Source: JBQTHP01 sp052389755
GTDB lineage: Bacteria; Pseudomonadota; Gammaproteobacteria; Steroidobacterales; Steroidobacteraceae
DNA: 14,855 bases
Assembly: GCA_052389755.1 (NCBI GenBank)
Contig: JBQTHP010000129.1
Location: 1 to 14,855 of the forward strand
Reading direction: 5' to 3'
The notes under the pieces are model-generated. The model worked only from the letters and a program-made list of their open reading frames with translations. It did no database searches and had not been told where the DNA came from. A program made the translations under genes and the position numbers. The stretch's first letter is position 1, and each line of letters starts with the position of its first letter. Shown piece after piece: positions 6,846-14,855 of the stretch.

Positions 6846-7382
6846 CTACTCCATCGGCGCGGGCAGATCGAGCGTAATGAGGAACTGCTCGAACAGATAG
6901 GAGACCACGCGAATCTGCCGGTGCAGGCGATGATCGTCGTCGAGCAGATGCAGCGCGGCGTTGTACTCCCTGGCGAAGCGCACGCTGTGCTCGTACGGCA
7001 CCGTCTCGTCGCGCCAGCCGTGCACGATGGTCATCGGACACTCGATCACCTTCTCGCGCAGCGGCGGAAGGTTTTCCATGTAGATCGCCGGGGCCATGAG
7101 GAAGATGCCGCGCGCGTGCAGGAGCGACGCGGCGGTGAGCGACACGTAGGCCCCGAGACTCGAACCCACGAGCACGACGTCGCCCGACAGATCGCGACTG
7201 GTTTCGATGAGCTTCGCGAGGCGCTCCCGCGGTGAGCTCACGCCGCGGCAATCCACCGACTCGGGCTCGTAGCCTTCGCTGCGCGCAACTTCGGCGAGCG
7301 CAGCGATCTTGCGGCCCCACGGCGAGCCGTCGAGACCGTGCGAGAAGACGACGTAGCGAGTCGGCGGCGCGGCGCTTGGCAT
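6846..7382 (-). CDS. Small alpha/beta hydrolase family protein
   Basis: The 178-residue product is a minimal alpha/beta hydrolase. VVFSHGLDGSPWG (residues 11-23) gives the oxyanion-side HG motif. VGSSLGAY holds the nucleophile elbow with Ser75, HGWRDETVP gives Asp125 and DDDH gives His151, completing a Ser-Asp-His triad. There is no signal peptide, so it should be cytoplasmic. It resembles the small YqiA/YcfP-like esterases, but the substrate cannot be told. The ATG at 7382 lies 24 bp after the end of the M48 protease reading frame on the same strand, suggesting co-transcription. No clear ribosome binding site is visible. A composite repeat begins two bases past its stop codon. Confidence 0.88.
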   Translation of the reverse strand: MPSAAPPTRYVVFSHGLDGSPWGRKIAALAEVARSEGYEPESVDCRGVSSPRERLAKLIETSRDLSGDVVLVGSSLGAYVSLTAASLLHARGIFLMAPAIYMENLPPLREKVIECPMTIVHGWRDETVPYEHSVRFAREYNAALHLLDDDHRLHRQIRVVSYLFEQFLITLDLPAPME

Positions 7383-7406
7383 GCCGCGAGCATAAAGCGG
7401 TGCGTG

Positions 7407-8994
7407 CTAGCGTGCGACTCTCGCTTCCTCAACTTCCGCCCGCACGAGGCGAATCTGCTCGGGGTTCGTGAGGGGACCCAGCGGCGTCGGAATCCGCGCC
7501 GACTGCCCGGGCGCAAGCGAGCCCATTCCGGTGCCGACCCGGACAGGACCTTGCAGCATTCCGCCGCCGCGCGGATCGGCGACGGCAGCCGCAACGACGA
7601 TGTTCTCGACCGCCACCGGCGCGCCGTTCTGCACGATCATCCACACGCGTCCCGACTTATCGACTCGAGGCTGCACGCGCACATAGCGCGCGGGATGGCG
7701 AGGCAGATCCAGGAGCACGAGCTCGCGAGCCGACGCGCGTCCCACCTCCGAGCTGGAGTTCGCCGCGAGCTGGTAGTGGTTTGACGGCCTTCTCGAGATC
7801 GCCGGCGGCGTGCGCGATACGGCCCAGGTGATAGGCGCCGATCGCGGTCGGCAGCATTTCCATGCTGCGCGCGAGCAGCTCTTGCGCGTCGTGCGCGCGA
7901 TTCAGCTGAAGGTGCGCGATTCCCGAGGCGAGAAGCGGCTTGAAGTAGCGCGGATTCAGATCGTTCGCACGACCGTAGTGCGCGATCGCTTGCTGGTACT
8001 GCTTGCGGCCGAGCGCGACGTCGCCGAGCAGCTCGTGGAACTTGGGATAATTCGGCGCGAGCGCAAGCGCCACGCGCGCACGCGATTCCGCGGTCACGAG
8101 GTCCTTCCTGCGCAGCGCCTCGACGCCCGCGTCGTACTTCTGGTAGGCGGGCTCGAGCTTGCGAAGGTCCGCCGTCGCCTGCCGGTATTCGTCGCATCCG
8201 CGCTCGCCGCCCGCGCCGAGCGCGGCCACCGTACGCGCGTTGTTCTCGACACGCTCCTCCGACGGCGGATGACTCGCGAACAGGCCCTCGAGCCAACCCG
8301 GACGCTTGCCCTCGTGTAGTCGCACGAACGTCTTCTGCAGATCGACCGCGGCGGCCGGGTCGTAGCCCGCACGCTTCATGTAGCGCATCCCGTACTCGTC
8401 GGCTGCGCGCTCGGCATCCCGACCGTACTTCTGCGTCAGGAGGTTCGCTGCGAGGCCGGCGCCGCCGACGACGAGGTTCGCGTACTCGTTGTCGCGCACG
8501 CCGAGCTGCAGCGCAATCATCGCGCCCTGCAGCAACATGCCGCGCTCGACCGACTTCGCGCCATGGCGGGCGGCCGCATGGGTGATCTCGTGAGCGAGCA
8601 CCGCGGCGGCCTCGCCCTCGCAATTGAGCTCCTGCAGAAGGCCCCGATTGAGCGCGATCTTGCCGCCGGGCAGCGCCCACGCGTTCGGCACGGAGTTGTC
8701 GAGCACGACGAATTCGTACGGCAGCTCGCGATCGGAAACGGCCGCGAGCTTTTGTCCGACGCCCTGCACGTACTGCGTGAGCTTCGGATCGACGACGAGG
8801 TCGCCGCCCTGCATCTGCTGTGCGGCAAAGTACTGCTGCTCGCCGATCTCAACTTCCTGATCGGCAGAGACGAGCTGCAGCTCCCGCTGGCCGGTGACCG
8901 GATTCGTGCCGCAGGCGGTCAGGGCGATGACCGCGAAGAGGGCCGTCCAGCGCATGTCCTTCGCTCGCACGACAGCTGCAAAAGCAATGCACAT
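7407..8994 (-). CDS. M48 family lipoprotein metalloprotease with TPRs, frameshifted
   Basis: This is a BepA-like periplasmic zinc protease, a family that works in outer-membrane protein quality control. Counting from the inner ATG at 8955, a lipobox ends at Cys15 (ALTAC), the zinc motif HEITH is at 122-126 and the third ligand is Glu182 in ERAADEYG. SHPPSEERV follows, then TPR-like helices at about 265-400. The ATG at 8994 adds 13 residues but has a much better ribosome binding site (GGAGG), so it was chosen; 8955 gives the more classical short lipoprotein signal. At 7779 one extra base breaks the frame: as it stands, the protein ends at 7657 (445 residues). In the neighbouring frame the family C-terminus continues (HYQLAANSSSEVGRASAREL onward) to a stop at 7407. 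Removing one base restores a 528-residue product. The protease domain is intact. The alpha/beta hydrolase gene follows 24 bp downstream. Confidence 0.9.
7776..7783 (-). other. Frameshift site in the M48 protease gene
   Basis: On the minus strand GCC GTC AAA is followed by C and then CAC TAC CAG. The single extra base, most simply one C at 7778-7779, moves the downstream reading into another frame. Everything on both sides reads as one continuous protein once it is skipped. Confidence 0.8.
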
Positions 8995-8998
8995 ACCC

Positions 8999-9003
8999 CC
9001 TCC
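8999..9003 (-). promoter_or_regulatory. Ribosome binding site deciding the M48 protease start
   Basis: GGAGG on the minus strand, within GGGAGGGGG, four bases before the ATG at 8994. The alternative ATG at 8955 has only AAGGA one base away, too close to work well. Confidence 0.55.
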
Positions 9004-9040
9004 CTTCCGGCGCAGGTCGCGCTTCGCGCATCATCCCGTC

Positions 9041-12000
9041 ATGCGAACGGGCTGGCAATTCTGGATCGATCGCGGCGGCACCTTCACCGATGTCATCGGC
9101 GTCGCGCCGGATGGCGAGCTGCACGTTCGCAAGGTGCCGTCGGTCCTGGACACCGGCGGCGATGCCGGCCTCGCCGGGATGCGGTCGATCCTCGAGTCGG
9201 CACCGGCCGGCGGGCGCATCGATCGGGTCAAGGTCGGTACGACGGTCGCGACCAACGCGCTGCTCGAGAGGAAGGGCGAGCCCGTGGCGCTAGTCACGAC
9301 CCGCGGCTTCGGCGACGCGCTTGCCATCGGCTACCAGAACCGCCCCGACATCTTCGCGCGCCACATCGTGCTGCCCGAGAGGCTCTACGCGCGTGTGATC
9401 GAAGCGCGCGAACGCGTGGACTGCGATGGCCAGGTCCTTACGCCGCTCGATACCGCAGCGCTGCGCCGGAATCTCGAGGCGGCGCATCGCGACGGCCTGC
9501 GCGCCGTCGCCATCGCGTTCCTGCACGGCTGGAAACACGCGGAACACGAGCGTCTCGCCGCGGTGCTCGCGCGTGAGATCGGGTTTGCGGAAGTCTCCGT
9601 GTCGCACGAGCTCTCGCCGCTCGTGCGGTTCGTCGCGCGCGGGGATACGACGGTGTTGAACGCGTACCTCGCCCCGGTTCTGGATCGTTACGTGCGAGCA
9701 CTCGGACGGGAGCTGGCGGCGCTCGATCCCGACGCGCGTCTCGAGCTCATGCAGAGCAACGGCGGACTCGCCGACGTCGAGGCGTTCCGGGCCATGGCGA
9801 GCGTGCTCTCGGGACCGGCCGGGGGACTCATCGGCATGGCGGGGATCGGCGCCAGAATCGGCGAGCCGCGGCTTCTCGGCTTCGACATGGGCGGCACCTC
9901 GACCGACGTGTCGCTCTACGACGGTGAGATCCCGCAGCGCTTCGAGCACCGTATCGCGGGCGTGCGCCTGCAGAGCGCGATGCTCGATGTGCACACGATC
10001 GCGGCGGGCGGCGGCTCCGTGCTGCGCTTCGAAGACGGACGCCTCGCCGCCGGACCGGAATCGGCGGGCGCAGATCCCGGCCCCGCCTGTTACGGACGCG
10101 GCGGACCGCTGACACTGACCGATGTACAGGTCGCGCTCGGCCGGCTGCGCGCCGACACGCTGCCGCGTCGCTTCGGAGCCGACGGAGGCAGCCCGATCGA
10201 TCCCGAGGTCGTCGAGCGCGAGCTCGGTCTCCTTACCCGGCGCATTTCGGCGCACACACGGCACGACCTGTCGGCTGAGGCGCTCGCCGAGGCGTATCTG
10301 CAGGTCGCGGTCGAGTCGATGGCCAACGCGATCCGTCATGTGGCGATGCGGCAGGGACACGACGCCGGAGATTTCGCGCTCTTCTGCTTCGGCGGCGCCG
10401 CCGGCCAGCACGCATGCCGCGTCGCGGAGGCGGCCGGCATGAAGCGCATCCTGGTCCATCCGCTCGCGAGCGTGCTGTCCGCATTCGGTATCGGCATCGC
10501 TCCCCGCCTCGCCGCGCGCCGCGCGAGCCTGCGCGCGCCGCTCGGCGCGGATGCGCTGGCCGCGGCGGCCCGTCTGCTCGATGCGCTCGAGCGCGATGCG
10601 CGCGCAGAGCTCGGGCGCACCGAGCGCAGTGCGCCGCACGTTCGCGTCGAACGTCGTCTCGAGCTGCGAGCAGGCGAGAGCGAGACGTCGCTCTCGGTGC
10701 CCGAGGGTCCGCTAGATGCGGTGACCGCGGCGTTCGCCGCGGCCCACGCGCGCCGCTTCGGGATCGGCCTCGAAGGGCTCGAATGCGTGATCGAGACTGT
10801 GCGCATCGAGGCACGCGCCTCGCCTTACGCGATCGATGCGCTGAGATTGCCCTCGCCGCGTCCCTCGCTGCCCCTGCCTGCGACGGCGCGCGTGTGGTTC
10901 GACGGCTGGCGCGACGTGCCGCTCGTGACGAGCACCGATCTCGGCCGCGGCGGCGACGTCCCAGGACCGGCGCTCATCGTCGAGCCGCATTCGACGCTCG
11001 TGGTCGAGCCCGGCTGGCGCGCGCGGCGCCTAGAGGGCGGTGACTGGCTGCTCGACCGGGAATCGCGAAGCGTGCCGATGGCGGCACCGCCGGGCGCTGC
11101 GGCGCGCGAGGCCGACCCCGCGCGCATCGAGATCTTCGACAATCTCTTCATGCACGTCGCCGAGCAGATGGGCGAGGTGCTGCGCCAGACCGCGCAGTCG
11201 GTCAACATCAAGGAGCGGCTCGACTATTCGTGCGCGCTCTTCGATGCCGATGGCGGGCTCGTCGCGAACGCCCCGCACATGCCGGTTCACCTGGGCTCGA
11301 TGGGCGCGAGCGTGCGCGCGGTGATGACGGCCCACGCCGCGCGCATGCACCCCGGTGATGCATGGCTGATCAACAGTCCCTACGCCGGCGGTACGCATCT
11401 GCCGGATATGACGGTGGTGACGCCCGTCTTCCTCACGAGTGTGCGCGCGCCGGAGTTCTACGTGGCGACGCGCGCGCATCACGCCGACATCGGCGGGACA
11501 TCGCCGGGCTCCATGCCGGCATTCAGCAGGCACATCGAGGAAGAAGGCACGCTGTTCGAGGACTTCCAGCTCGTCGACGGAGGCGTGTTCAGGGAGAAGG
11601 AGCTGCGCCGCGCGTTCTCGACCGCACGCTTTCCCGCACGCAAACCCGACCAGAACGTCGCGGACCTGCGCGGGCAGCTCGCCGCAAATGCGCGCGGCAT
11701 CGCCGAGCTCGAGCGCGCGGCGGAACGGCACGGGCTCGATACGCTGCGCACCTACATGCGGCACGTCCAGGCGAACGCTGCGGAATGCGTGCGGACCGCG
11801 ATCTCGCGCCTGAAGCCCGGCCGCTTCCGGGTCGAGATGGACGGCGGACAGATCATCGCCGCACGCATCGACATCGATGCCGCCGCGCGCCGTGCCCGCA
11901 TCGATTTCTCGGGGACCTCCGCGCAAGGTGCGCACAACTTCAATGCGCCGCGGGCCGTCTGCACGGCGGCCGTGCTCTACGTCTTCAGAACGCTGGTCGA

Positions 12001-12829
12001 GCGACCGATCCCGCTCAACGAGGGATGCATCGAGCCGCTCGAGATCGTGATCCCGGCAGGCTCGATGCTCGATCCCTCGCCGCCTGCGGCGGTCGCGGCC
12101 GGCAACGTCGAGACGTCGCAGTGCATCGTCGATGCGCTCTACGGGGCGCTCGGCATGCTCGCGGCCTCGCAGGGCACGATGAACAACCTGACGTTCGGCG
12201 ATGAGCGCGTGCAGTACTACGAGACGATCGCGGGCGGCTCCGGCGCGGGCCCCGATTTCGACGGCGCAGATGCGGTGCAGACGCACATGACGAACTCACG
12301 TCTCACCGATCCCGAGATACTCGAAGCGGCGTTTCCGGTTCTCGTACGTGAATTCTCGATCCGCCGCGGTTCGGGCGGCGCAGGCCGACGGCGCGGCGGC
12401 AACGGCGTGATACGCCGGCTCGAGTTTCGCGCACCGGTCGTCGGGGCGCTGCTTGCGAATCGGCGGCGCACCGCAGCGTTCGGGCTCGACTGCGGAGCGT
12501 CCGGCGCACCCGGTCGCGGCCGGATCGTGCGCGTCTCCGGCGCAATCGAGGAGATTGGCGCTACGGCAAGTTTCGCGCTCTCGGCCGGCGATATCCTCGA
12601 GATCGAAACACCCGGCGGCGGAGGCTTCGGAACGGCACGCCAGCCGCTCAGTGCTCGAGCACGAGGCCGCGCAGAATCGCCGTCTCGATCTCCCACTCGA
12701 GCCGGCGCTGCGATGTCGCCATGCGATTCACCGACACGTGACGGACGCGACTCGAGCCCGGTTGATGCGACACGAGCCACGCCTGGAAGTCACCCGGCCG
12801 CGCCGCTGCGAAGCCGAACAGGAGATTGA
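9041..12829 (+). CDS. Fused hydantoinase A/B (5-oxoprolinase-type) protein
   Basis: This is a 1262-residue cytoplasmic ATP-dependent amide-ring hydrolase of the OPLAH/N-methylhydantoinase family. The HyuA half opens at once with FWIDRGGTFTDVIG (PF05378 type). It continues with LGFDMGGTSTDVS at about 280-291, AAGGGSVLRF at about 321 and DPGPACYGRGG, the nucleotide-binding and core motifs of PF01968. The HyuB half (PF02538) begins near residue 693 (ARIEIFDNLFMHVAEQMGEV), with HMPVHLGSMG, NSPYAGGTHLPDM, HHADIGGTSPGSMP and a final ETPGGGGFG near 1190-1197. The family normally stops about there; here about 65 Arg/Ser/Pro-rich residues follow, encoded opposite the sheath gene. The ATG at 9041 was chosen because it directly precedes the conserved start; earlier in-frame ATGs overlap the divergent protease gene. 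5-oxoproline, hydantoin or a related lactam could be the substrate. No transporter or partner gene helps decide. Confidence 0.94.
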   Translation: MRTGWQFWIDRGGTFTDVIGVAPDGELHVRKVPSVLDTGGDAGLAGMRSILESAPAGGRIDRVKVGTTVATNALLERKGEPVALVTTRGFGDALAIGYQNRPDIFARHIVLPERLYARVIEARERVDCDGQVLTPLDTAALRRNLEAAHRDGLRAVAIAFLHGWKHAEHERLAAVLAREIGFAEVSVSHELSPLVRFVARGDTTVLNAYLAPVLDRYVRALGRELAALDPDARLELMQSNGGLADVEAFRAMASVLSGPAGGLIGMAGIGARIGEPRLLGFDMGGTSTDVSLYDGEIPQRFEHRIAGVRLQSAMLDVHTIAAGGGSVLRFEDGRLAAGPESAGADPGPACYGRGGPLTLTDVQVALGRLRADTLPRRFGADGGSPIDPEVVERELGLLTRRISAHTRHDLSAEALAEAYLQVAVESMANAIRHVAMRQGHDAGDFALFCFGGAAGQHACRVAEAAGMKRILVHPLASVLSAFGIGIAPRLAARRASLRAPLGADALAAAARLLDALERDARAELGRTERSAPHVRVERRLELRAGESETSLSVPEGPLDAVTAAFAAAHARRFGIGLEGLECVIETVRIEARASPYAIDALRLPSPRPSLPLPATARVWFDGWRDVPLVTSTDLGRGGDVPGPALIVEPHSTLVVEPGWRARRLEGGDWLLDRESRSVPMAAPPGAAAREADPARIEIFDNLFMHVAEQMGEVLRQTAQSVNIKERLDYSCALFDADGGLVANAPHMPVHLGSMGASVRAVMTAHAARMHPGDAWLINSPYAGGTHLPDMTVVTPVFLTSVRAPEFYVATRAHHADIGGTSPGSMPAFSRHIEEEGTLFEDFQLVDGGVFREKELRRAFSTARFPARKPDQNVADLRGQLAANARGIAELERAAERHGLDTLRTYMRHVQANAAECVRTAISRLKPGRFRVEMDGGQIIAARIDIDAAARRARIDFSGTSAQGAHNFNAPRAVCTAAVLYVFRTLVERPIPLNEGCIEPLEIVIPAGSMLDPSPPAAVAAGNVETSQCIVDALYGALGMLAASQGTMNNLTFGDERVQYYETIAGGSGAGPDFDGADAVQTHMTNSRLTDPEILEAAFPVLVREFSIRRGSGGAGRRRGGNGVIRRLEFRAPVVGALLANRRRTAAFGLDCGASGAPGRGRIVRVSGAIEEIGATASFALSAGDILEIETPGGGGFGTARQPLSARARGRAESPSRSPTRAGAAMSPCDSPTRDGRDSSPVDATRATPGSHPAAPLRSRTGD

Positions 12830-14282
12830 TGCGGCCGGCAGCGATGCTGTCCGCGTCGTTGATCCGTTCGTCACAGATGACGAAGTAGGTCTCCTCGGGC
12901 GTGCGGCCGGCGAAGGCATGCTGCTCGTCGAGTCTCTCGAGAAACGCCTCGACCTGGCGCTGCGCGCTCTGCCAGGCCGCCGGACCGCTGCGTTCGAACA
13001 CGACCCACCGCGTGCCACGCTCGATGCTTGCGAGGATGAACAGCGCGAGACGGCGCGCCGCAAGAAACTTGAACTCCGACGCGCCTGCGCCGCCGCCCGC
13101 GGCGAGCGTTCGAGGACCCGACCCGGACCGGGGCGTGCTGGGTCGTACGGCGAGCAGCGTGTTGACGCCGGCGTGCGCAAGGCGCGCGCGCTCGGTATCC
13201 GTGACGGGCGATGCCGGCCGCAGCCCCGGTCTCAGCACGGAGTCGTCGCTTTCGGCGGCTGCCCACACCGGCCAGGTTTCATCGGCGCGCGCGATCATAC
13301 CGGCCGCAGCGGCGGCAGAACCGAAGCACTCGGCTCGACCGCGAAGGCGATCGAAGCCGATCACCCGCGGGAAGTACATCACCGCGTTCTCGCTGCGGAA
13401 CGGCCATGACGGCAGCGCGTCGAGCGCGGCGCCGGCCGTGCCCCACGCGGCCGGTGGATCGACGATCAGCATCGCGTGCTGATCGCGACAGAAACGCGCG
13501 GCGACGAGCAGCGTGCTCGAGCCGACGTCCTGCTCGCGCGCAAGCGGCGGGATGCAGAGGAAGTTGAAGCCACGCGAACCGTTGAGCGCGAAGAGACCGG
13601 TGCCGTCTATCGCCGAACCGATCACGTCGTAGTCGGTGAGCGGCGCGCCGTCGTCGCCGTCCGGACTCGAATTGACGTAGCCGACGGCCGCGCCGCCCGG
13701 CCCGCTCGTCGACGGGTCCGGCCGCTGCGCCGGCACGTCGCCTGCGGCGCGCACCAGACGCGACTCGAGCAGCACGTCGGCGACGAAACGGCCCGACTCA
13801 ACCTGGACCGACAGACGGCGGAAGATTTCCTGATCCTCGATGAGCTCGGATCCCGGCGCGCGCACGCGCTGCACGACGAGATTGAAGCGGTCGGATTCGT
13901 TCTCTCCGATTCCGTCGTAGTCGACTGATGCGCGAAGGTACTCGCGCGATCCGGGATTGACCCCCGCGAGCCGCAACTGGCTGCCGCCGGCCGGCAGAGA
14001 CAGCGTGGGCGGGCGTGCGCCGTTCGCGACGCGCACGACGACGGCGGCACGGCCACCATTGTCGAAGAACTGTTCGATCGCGTACGAAAGCGTGGAGGGC
14101 TGCCACAGCCCACCGAACGTGAGCTGGAACTCGGAGAGATTCGCCACCGTCACTGCTTGGTTGATCGGCCCCTTGAGTGTGCGCCCGACGAAGGCCGTGA
14201 CGCCCGTGGGCAGCCGCTCGATCGCGTGATCCGCCCCGTTTTGTTCTGCGATTTCTATTCCGGAGATGCCGTGTTCGGCCAC
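12648..14282 (-). CDS. Phage-type contractile tail sheath protein
   Basis: From GTG at 14282 the product has 544 residues. TGVTAFVGRTLKGPINQAV (from about residue 26), then FGGLWQPSTLSYAIEQFFDN and GGRAAVVVRV, are the usual N-terminal sheath signature. The middle resembles the subtilisin-like sheath domain (PF04984), and the C-terminal domain (PF17482 type) contains ERGTRWVVFE near residue 426, RQVEAFLERL, TPEETYFVICD and AAGRINLLFGFAAARPGDF. Such proteins form the contractile outer tube of myophage tails, R-type pyocins and extracellular injection systems. The last strand-forming stretch RRLEWEIETAILRGLVLEH is present, so it appears complete. The frame stays open to 14762, but that part is repeat DNA; the GTG is the only start codon near the domain. 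No tube, baseplate or ATPase gene lies in the window. The 3' end overlaps the convergent hydantoinase gene. Confidence 0.86.
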   Translation of the reverse strand: MAEHGISGIEIAEQNGADHAIERLPTGVTAFVGRTLKGPINQAVTVANLSEFQLTFGGLWQPSTLSYAIEQFFDNGGRAAVVVRVANGARPPTLSLPAGGSQLRLAGVNPGSREYLRASVDYDGIGENESDRFNLVVQRVRAPGSELIEDQEIFRRLSVQVESGRFVADVLLESRLVRAAGDVPAQRPDPSTSGPGGAAVGYVNSSPDGDDGAPLTDYDVIGSAIDGTGLFALNGSRGFNFLCIPPLAREQDVGSSTLLVAARFCRDQHAMLIVDPPAAWGTAGAALDALPSWPFRSENAVMYFPRVIGFDRLRGRAECFGSAAAAAGMIARADETWPVWAAAESDDSVLRPGLRPASPVTDTERARLAHAGVNTLLAVRPSTPRSGSGPRTLAAGGGAGASEFKFLAARRLALFILASIERGTRWVVFERSGPAAWQSAQRQVEAFLERLDEQHAFAGRTPEETYFVICDERINDADSIAAGRINLLFGFAAARPGDFQAWLVSHQPGSSRVRHVSVNRMATSQRRLEWEIETAILRGLVLEH

Positions 14283-14310
14283 CGGGAACCCCGCGCGTTG
14301 TTCGCGGCGG

Positions 14311-14316
14311 ACTGTA
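14311..14316 (-). promoter_or_regulatory. Possible -10 box of the sheath gene
   Basis: Minus-strand TACAGT, 28 bases before the GTG start, would give a short leader of about 20 bases. No -35 match is evident; the heptamer array at 14330-14364 occupies that region. Confidence 0.35.
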
Positions 14317-14329
14317 GCACGGCGTGCGG

Positions 14330-14364
14330 CTTCCGGCTTCCGGCCTCCGGCTTCAGCCTTCCGG
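14330..14364. repeat. Heptamer array (CTTCCGG-like, 5 units)
   Basis: Five 7-base units in a row: CTTCCGG, CTTCCGG, CCTCCGG, CTTCAGC, CTTCCGG. It is the same unit as the arrays at 3096-3117 and 3176-3197 and again lies just upstream of a candidate -10 box. Confidence 0.85.
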
Positions 14365-14394
14365 CTGGATAAAGAATCAGAAGACTGAAGAGAG

Positions 14395-14564
14395 GAGCGA
14401 AGACGCGCGCGATCGGTGCACGTTGAAGGTCCTGCGCGATCGTGGTCCGGTGAAGCCCTGACGGGCTTTTCCCTCGCGCGGGCCGGCGCTTGTAGGGAAA
14501 TCATCTCCCGGTGGCAACACCCGAGCGTTGTCACCTCTCGCGCCAGCGGCCCGCGCTCGGCACC
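14395..14564 (+). repeat. Composite repeat copy 5
   Basis: GAGCGAAGACGCG head, CACGTTGAAGGTCCTGCGCG core, stem-loop AAGCCC-TGAC-GGGCTT (14453-14468), the CCCTCGCGCGGGCCGGCGCT block and the end GCGGCCCGCGCTCGGCACC (14546-14564). It has the same order as copy 1. It is about 30 bp longer because of an inserted segment that itself forms a hairpin (GGTGGCAAC / GTTGTCACC). Confidence 0.8.
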
Positions 14565-14603
14565 TGCCGACCACGACGACAGCGAAGACGGAATCGTCGA
14601 GGG

Positions 14604-14750
14604 GAGCGTGGACGTTCGCGGAACCGGGGTGCGTTGAAGGGCCGTGCGCGATCGGATTCGGTCGGTCAATTCGGGCTTGCCCGCATGGCGGCTCCACGTC
14701 GCGGCAAGTCCGTCGCCGTGCGGAAAGGAAGCGGACGCGGAGCGACCCGG
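14604..14750 (+). repeat. Composite repeat copy 6 plus shared 89-bp module
   Basis: The head GAGCGTGGACG and core GTGCGTTGAAGGGCCGTGCG (through about 14652) resemble copy 2, followed at 14662-14750 by the module also found at 6575-6663 (82 of 89 identical). The octamer pair ATTCGCTC seen in hairpin 1 is missing here, and so is the left hairpin arm. Confidence 0.8.
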
Positions 14751-14855
14751 GTATGGGGGCATGGTGTTTTGAGAAAGGGGTTAATGGGGTGGAAGTAAAG
14801 AACAAAACAACCGGCCGGTGAAGCCGTGTGTGGTTTAGTTGATGTCAAGTGAAAT
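14751..14855. other. Unassigned right edge
   Basis: This is less GC-rich than the rest of the window, with AAGTAAAGAACAAAACAACC near 14795. No gene, start codon with ribosome site, or repeat match was recognised. Confidence 0.5.

Noticed and set aside
8894..9040. Earlier starts for the hydantoinase gene
   Set aside because: They would overlap the divergent protease start, and the family N-terminus begins right after the ATG at 9041.
9290..12286. Long minus-strand open frames at 9290-10639 and 11030-12286
   Set aside because: Antisense shadows of the hydantoinase gene, whose own frame is full of conserved motifs.
14283..14762. N-terminal extension of the sheath protein and other frames in the right repeat region
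   Set aside because: These frames translate composite repeats; similar peptide strings appear from the repeat at 6575-6663, so they are repeat-derived, not protein sequence.

Overview
The window is high-GC DNA of a proteobacterial chromosome. An E. coli-type, full-length PlsB and a DUF1302/DUF1329 outer-membrane gene pair point to a gammaproteobacterium. A steroid- or hydrocarbon-degrading lineage is possible, but the genus cannot be read from the sequence.

Layout. Positions 1-3002 (minus strand) hold a two-gene operon: a DUF1302 beta-barrel protein followed by a DUF1329 periplasmic/outer-membrane-sorting-like protein that runs off the left edge. Upstream on the same strand is plsB (3215-5644), which makes lysophosphatidic acid for phospholipid synthesis. 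Divergent from plsB is a short-chain dehydrogenase remnant (5690-6063). Its start, a middle piece and its C-terminus survive in three successive reading frames. Next comes an almost gene-free convergent region (6064-6845) made of nested repeats and large hairpins, with one small coding remnant. Two minus-strand genes follow: a small alpha/beta hydrolase (6846-7382) and, upstream of it, a lipoprotein M48 metalloprotease with TPRs (7407-8994) that carries a one-base frameshift near 7779. Divergent from it is a long fused hydantoinase A/B (5-oxoprolinase-type) gene (9041-12829). This gene runs convergently into, and overlaps by 182 bp, a contractile tail sheath gene (12648-14282, minus). Upstream of the sheath gene is a second repeat-rich stretch (14283-14855) with copies of the same repeats.

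The coding genes are mostly housekeeping or envelope functions (lipid synthesis, outer membrane, periplasmic protein quality control) plus one amide-ring hydrolase. They do not form one pathway. The less usual content is non-coding: (i) a family of composite repeats, at least six copies, sitting at gene ends; (ii) a pair of large hairpins whose loops are exact reverse complements of each other; (iii) heptamer repeat arrays at three gene-upstream regions; and (iv) a tail sheath gene with no other tail or injection-machine gene in view. No rRNA, tRNA, CRISPR array or transposase gene was seen.
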